Source: Penium margaritaceum (lineage: Eukaryota > Streptophyta > Zygnematophyceae > Desmidiales > Peniaceae). From it: 30,833 nt of DNA. This document shows, piece after piece, positions 27,746 to 30,833 of this stretch (the stretch's first letter is position 1; each line of letters begins with the position of its first letter). Below the pieces are notes generated by a model. That model did no database searches and was not told the DNA's origin. It worked only from the letters and a program-made list of their open reading frames with translations. Where the stretch lies: positions 3,569-34,401 of the forward strand of contig SZWC01025637.1 in NCBI GenBank assembly GCA_023375785.1, in the 5' to 3' direction. The position numbers and the translations under genes are program-made.

Positions 27746-30708
27746 GGTGGGCCTCGTTGGCGTAGGAGCGGGCCTCGTAGGCGTAGGCATAGGCATTGTA
27801 GGCGTAGGTGCAGGCCTTGTAGGCATAGGGGCGAACCTCCTAGGCATAGATGCGTGCCTCATAGAAGCACGTGCGAGCCTGTAGGCGCAGGCGCGGGCCT
27901 CATAGGCAGAGGTGCAGGCCTCGTAGGTGTAGGCGCGGGCCTCCTAGGCGTAGGCACGTGCCTCGTAGGTGCAAGGGCAGGCCTCGTAGGCGCAGGAGTG
28001 GGCTTCATAGGTGCAGGCGCAGGCCTCTTAGTCGCAGGGAGTAAACTCGTAGGCATAGGCATGGGCCTCGTACATGCAGGCGCGGGCCTTGTACGCATAG
28101 GCGCAGGCCTCGTAGGTGTATGCGCGGGCTTTCTAGGTGCTGACAAGGGCCTCTTACGCGTTGGAGAGGGCCTCGTAGGCAGTGGAGAGGGCCTCGTAGG
28201 CGTAAGCATGGACCTCGTAGGCGAAGGCGTGGGCCTCATAGGCGCAGGCATTGGCCTTCTAAGCACAGCTACGAGCCTCGTAGGCACAAGCGCGGGCCTC
28301 GTAGACGCAGGCTCGAGCCTCGTAGGCGTAGGTGGGGGCCTCGTAGGCGCAGGTGGGGGCCTTGTAGGCGTAGACACGGGCCTTGTAGGAGCAGGCGCGA
28401 GCCTAATAGGTGTACGCGTAGGCCTCGAAGGAGCAAGCGCGGACCTCGTAGGCGTAGGCTCGAGTCCTGTAGGTACAAGCCAGGGCCTCATAGGCGGAGG
28501 TGAGAGCCTTGTAGGTGCAGGCGCGTGCCTCATATGCGTTGGCGCGGGCCTTGTAGGCGCACGCACAGGCCTAGAAGGTGCAGGCGCGGGCCTCATAGGC
28601 GCAGGCATGGATATCGTAGGCGTAGGCAAGGACCTCGGTTGGCGCACATGCGAGCCACATAAGCGCAGGGGCGAGCCTCATAAGCGCAGGCACGGGCCTC
28701 ATATGTGTAGGCGTGTGCCTCGTAGGCGCGTGCCTTGTAGGCACAGGTGTGGGCATCGTAGGCGCAAGCTCAGGCCTTGTATGCGCATATGCGGGCCTCA
28801 TAGATGCATGCTTGGGCCTCGTAGGTGCACGCACGGGCATCGTAGGCATAGACTCCGACCCTGTAGGCACAGGCGTGGGACTCGTAGTCATAGGCGCGGG
28901 CCTCATATGCACAGGCGTGGGCCTCGTGGACGGAAGCACGTACCTCGTAGGCGTAAATGTAGGCCTCGTAGGCACAGGCATGGGCCTTGTAGGCACATGT
29001 GTGGGCCTCGTAGGCGTAGGCGCGAGCCTTGTCTGCGTAGGCGCGAGCATTGTAAGCAGAGGAGTGGACCTCAAAGGTACAGGTACGGGCCTTGTAGGCG
29101 CAAGTGCGGGCCTTGTAGGTACAAATGCGGGCCTCGTTGGCGCAGGCACGGGCCTCGTGGGCGGTTGCAACGTCCTGATAGGCACATGCGCAAACCTCGT
29201 GGATGCAGGTGCGAGCCTCATAGGCACAACTGTGGGCCTCGGAAGCACGAGCACGGGCCTTGTAGGCACACATGCGGGCCTCATCGGCGGAGGCGTGGGC
29301 CTCGTTGGCGTAGGCACGAGCCTCAAAAGCGCAAGTGCGTGCCTCATAGGCATAGGCGTGGGCCTCTTAGGTGCATACACAGGCCTCGTAGGTGCAAGCA
29401 CAGGCCTTATAGGTGCAGGCACGAGCATTATAGGTGCAGACGCAGGCCTCATAGGTGCAAGCGCGGGCGTTTGCTTAGACACGGCCCTCATAAATGCATG
29501 TGCGGGCTTGTAGGCATAGGAACGAGCCTCCTAGGTGCAGGTGCGGGCCTCCTCAGTACAGGCGTGTGCTTCACAAGTACATGCGTAGGCCTCGTACGTG
29601 CAAGGACGGACCTTGTAGGCACAGGCGCAGGCCTCAAACGTGCATGAGTAGGCCTTGTAGGTGTAGGCGCGGGCCGTGTAGGTGTAGGCGTAGGCCTCAT
29701 AGGTGCATGCTGGGGCCTCCCAGGCATAGGGACGGGCCTTGTTGGCGCAAGTGCGGGCCTCGTAGGCGCAGGCACGTGCCTTTTAAGCGTAGGAACTTGC
29801 CTTGTAGCAGCGGGTGCTTGCCTCATAGGCATAGGCATGGGCCTCGTAGGTGTAGGCGCGGGCCTCGTAGGCGCAGGCGCGGGCCTTGTAGGTGCCCACG
29901 CAGGCCTCATAGGTGCAGGTGCAAGCCTTATAAGTCCATGTGCGGGCCTCGTAGGCGTCGGAGAGGGCCTTGTAGGCACAAGCGTGAGCCTTGTAGGCGC
30001 TGGCATCGGACTTCTAAGCGTAGTTGTGAGCCTCGTAGGTGCAGGCGCGTGTCTCGTAGGTACAGGTACGAGCCTCATAGGCGCAGGCCCGGGCCTCGTA
30101 GGCGTAGGCGCGAGCCTCATAGGCACAATCCTGGGCCTCGTAGGCAATTGTGAGTGCCTCGTAGGTATAGGTGTGGGCCACATATGCACAAGCGCGGGCC
30201 TATGCATATGAGGCTCGCCTCATATGCCTGTGCATATGAGGCCCACGCCTGTGCATATGAGGCACACGCCTCATATGCACAGGCGCGGGTCCATAGGCGT
30301 ATGCACTTATCTCGTAGCCGTAGGCGCGGGCTTCATAGGCGTAGGCGTAGGCCTACAAGGTACATGCGGGGGCCTCATAGATGCAGGTATGAACCTCATA
30401 GGCACAGGCGCGGGCCTCGTAGGTGCAGGTGCGAGCCTTGTAGGCATGGATATGGGCATCGTAGGCACAAGCTCGGGCCTCGTAGGCGTAGGTGCGGTCC
30501 TCAAAGATGCATATGTGGGCCTCATAGGTGCACGTACAGGTCTCATAGGCGCAGACATGGACCCTGTTGGTGCAGGCGAGGGCTTCATACTCGTAGGCGC
30601 GAGCCTCGTAGGCACAGGCGCGGGCCTCGCAAGCGCAGGTGCAGGCCTCTTATGCACTAGTGCGGGCTATGTAGGAGCAAGCGTAGGCCTCGAAGGCGTA
30701 GGTGAGTG
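27746..30708. repeat. Large 21-bp minisatellite (about 140 units)
   Basis: Almost 3 kb of diverged 21-base units with the core gcctcgtaggcg and a yaggcgcgg-like tail. Five of the six frames of the unit contain no stop, so long open frames appear on both strands (for example 27617-29647 on +, with Gly-Leu-Val-Gly-Ala repeats, and 28571-29491 on -, with Pro-Thr-Arg-Pro-Ala repeats). Their residues follow the repeat and switch style where indels change frame. No start context, domain or codon bias supports a protein. The block at 17872-18270 is the same family. Confidence 0.92.
30204..30285. repeat. Inverted units inside the minisatellite
   Basis: Perfect palindromes gcatatgaggc/gcctcatatgc (30204-30214 and 30217-30227) and an 18-bp pair with arms at 30246-30263 and 30268-30285 show units flipped relative to the rest of the array. 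Confidence 0.85.
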
Positions 30709-30833
30709 TTGAATGTTTTTGCCCCTTGTTCAGTGTTGTAGGACGGATCAGGAATGCTCTGCCCCTTGTGGAGGTATGACCCCTAGATCCGTTGTAGTGT
30801 GAATCAACTATGCTCTGTCTCTTGTGAGATATG
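30709..30833. other. Sequence after the minisatellite
   Basis: Two diverged direct copies of about 50 bases can be made out (gctctgccccttgt near 30755 and gctctgtctcttgt near 30811). No gene is seen before the window ends. Confidence 0.4.

Noticed and set aside
27617..29647. 676-codon Gly/Leu/Val-rich protein
   Set aside because: It is the 21-bp minisatellite read in a stop-free frame. Its composition switches where indels shift frame, and equal frames exist on the opposite strand.
28571..30207. Minus-strand Pro/Thr/Arg/Ala-rich proteins
   Set aside because: Same repeat read from the other strand. No domain, start context or codon bias.

Overview
The window looks like a repeat-filled intergenic stretch of a GC-rich eukaryotic nuclear genome. 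It holds three Ty1/copia-type LTR retrotransposons and two blocks of one 21-bp minisatellite. I see no host protein-coding gene, rRNA or tRNA gene that I can support. All three elements have a primer-binding site that begins TGGTATCAGAGC, the complement of the initiator-Met tRNA 3' end used by most plant copia elements. This points to a land plant or streptophyte/green alga, but the species is not determined. Four single N bases (902, 6988, 11319, 17434) mark assembly joins.

Layout. 1-504: orphan sequence whose last 25 bases match the LTR family of elements B and C. 505-8765: element A (+), with LTRs 505-990 and 8234-8765, gag-protease-integrase frame 2832-5855 and RT/RNase H to 8130. It is the youngest copy, with only about five LTR base differences by eye. 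8766-17676: element B (+), whose 5' LTR survives only as its 3' half (8766-9096); leader 9097-10460; polyprotein 10461-16827; 3' LTR 16935-17676. 17677-18530: host DNA with a small 21-bp minisatellite. 18531-27344: element C (minus strand), with LTRs 18531-19390 and 26490-27344 and a badly decayed polyprotein between 25118 and 19498. 27345-30833: host DNA dominated by about 140 units of the same minisatellite.

How it fits together. A lies where the hairpin-rich part of a B-type LTR should be, so it is nested in or recombined with B. C is inserted between two minisatellite blocks that would otherwise be about 0.65 kb apart. Each element has the standard order gag (CCHC knuckle), aspartic protease, integrase (HHCC, DD35E), reverse transcriptase, RNase H, in one long frame. 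B and C are one family. They share a 1.36-kb leader with paired hairpins, CAG/CTG tracts and a cluster of TGACGTCA palindromes, plus a 36-bp Pro/Gly/Ala-coding tandem array between integrase and RT, two polypurine tracts, and a common stop codon just before RNase H. None of the three copies looks able to make a complete polyprotein as assembled.
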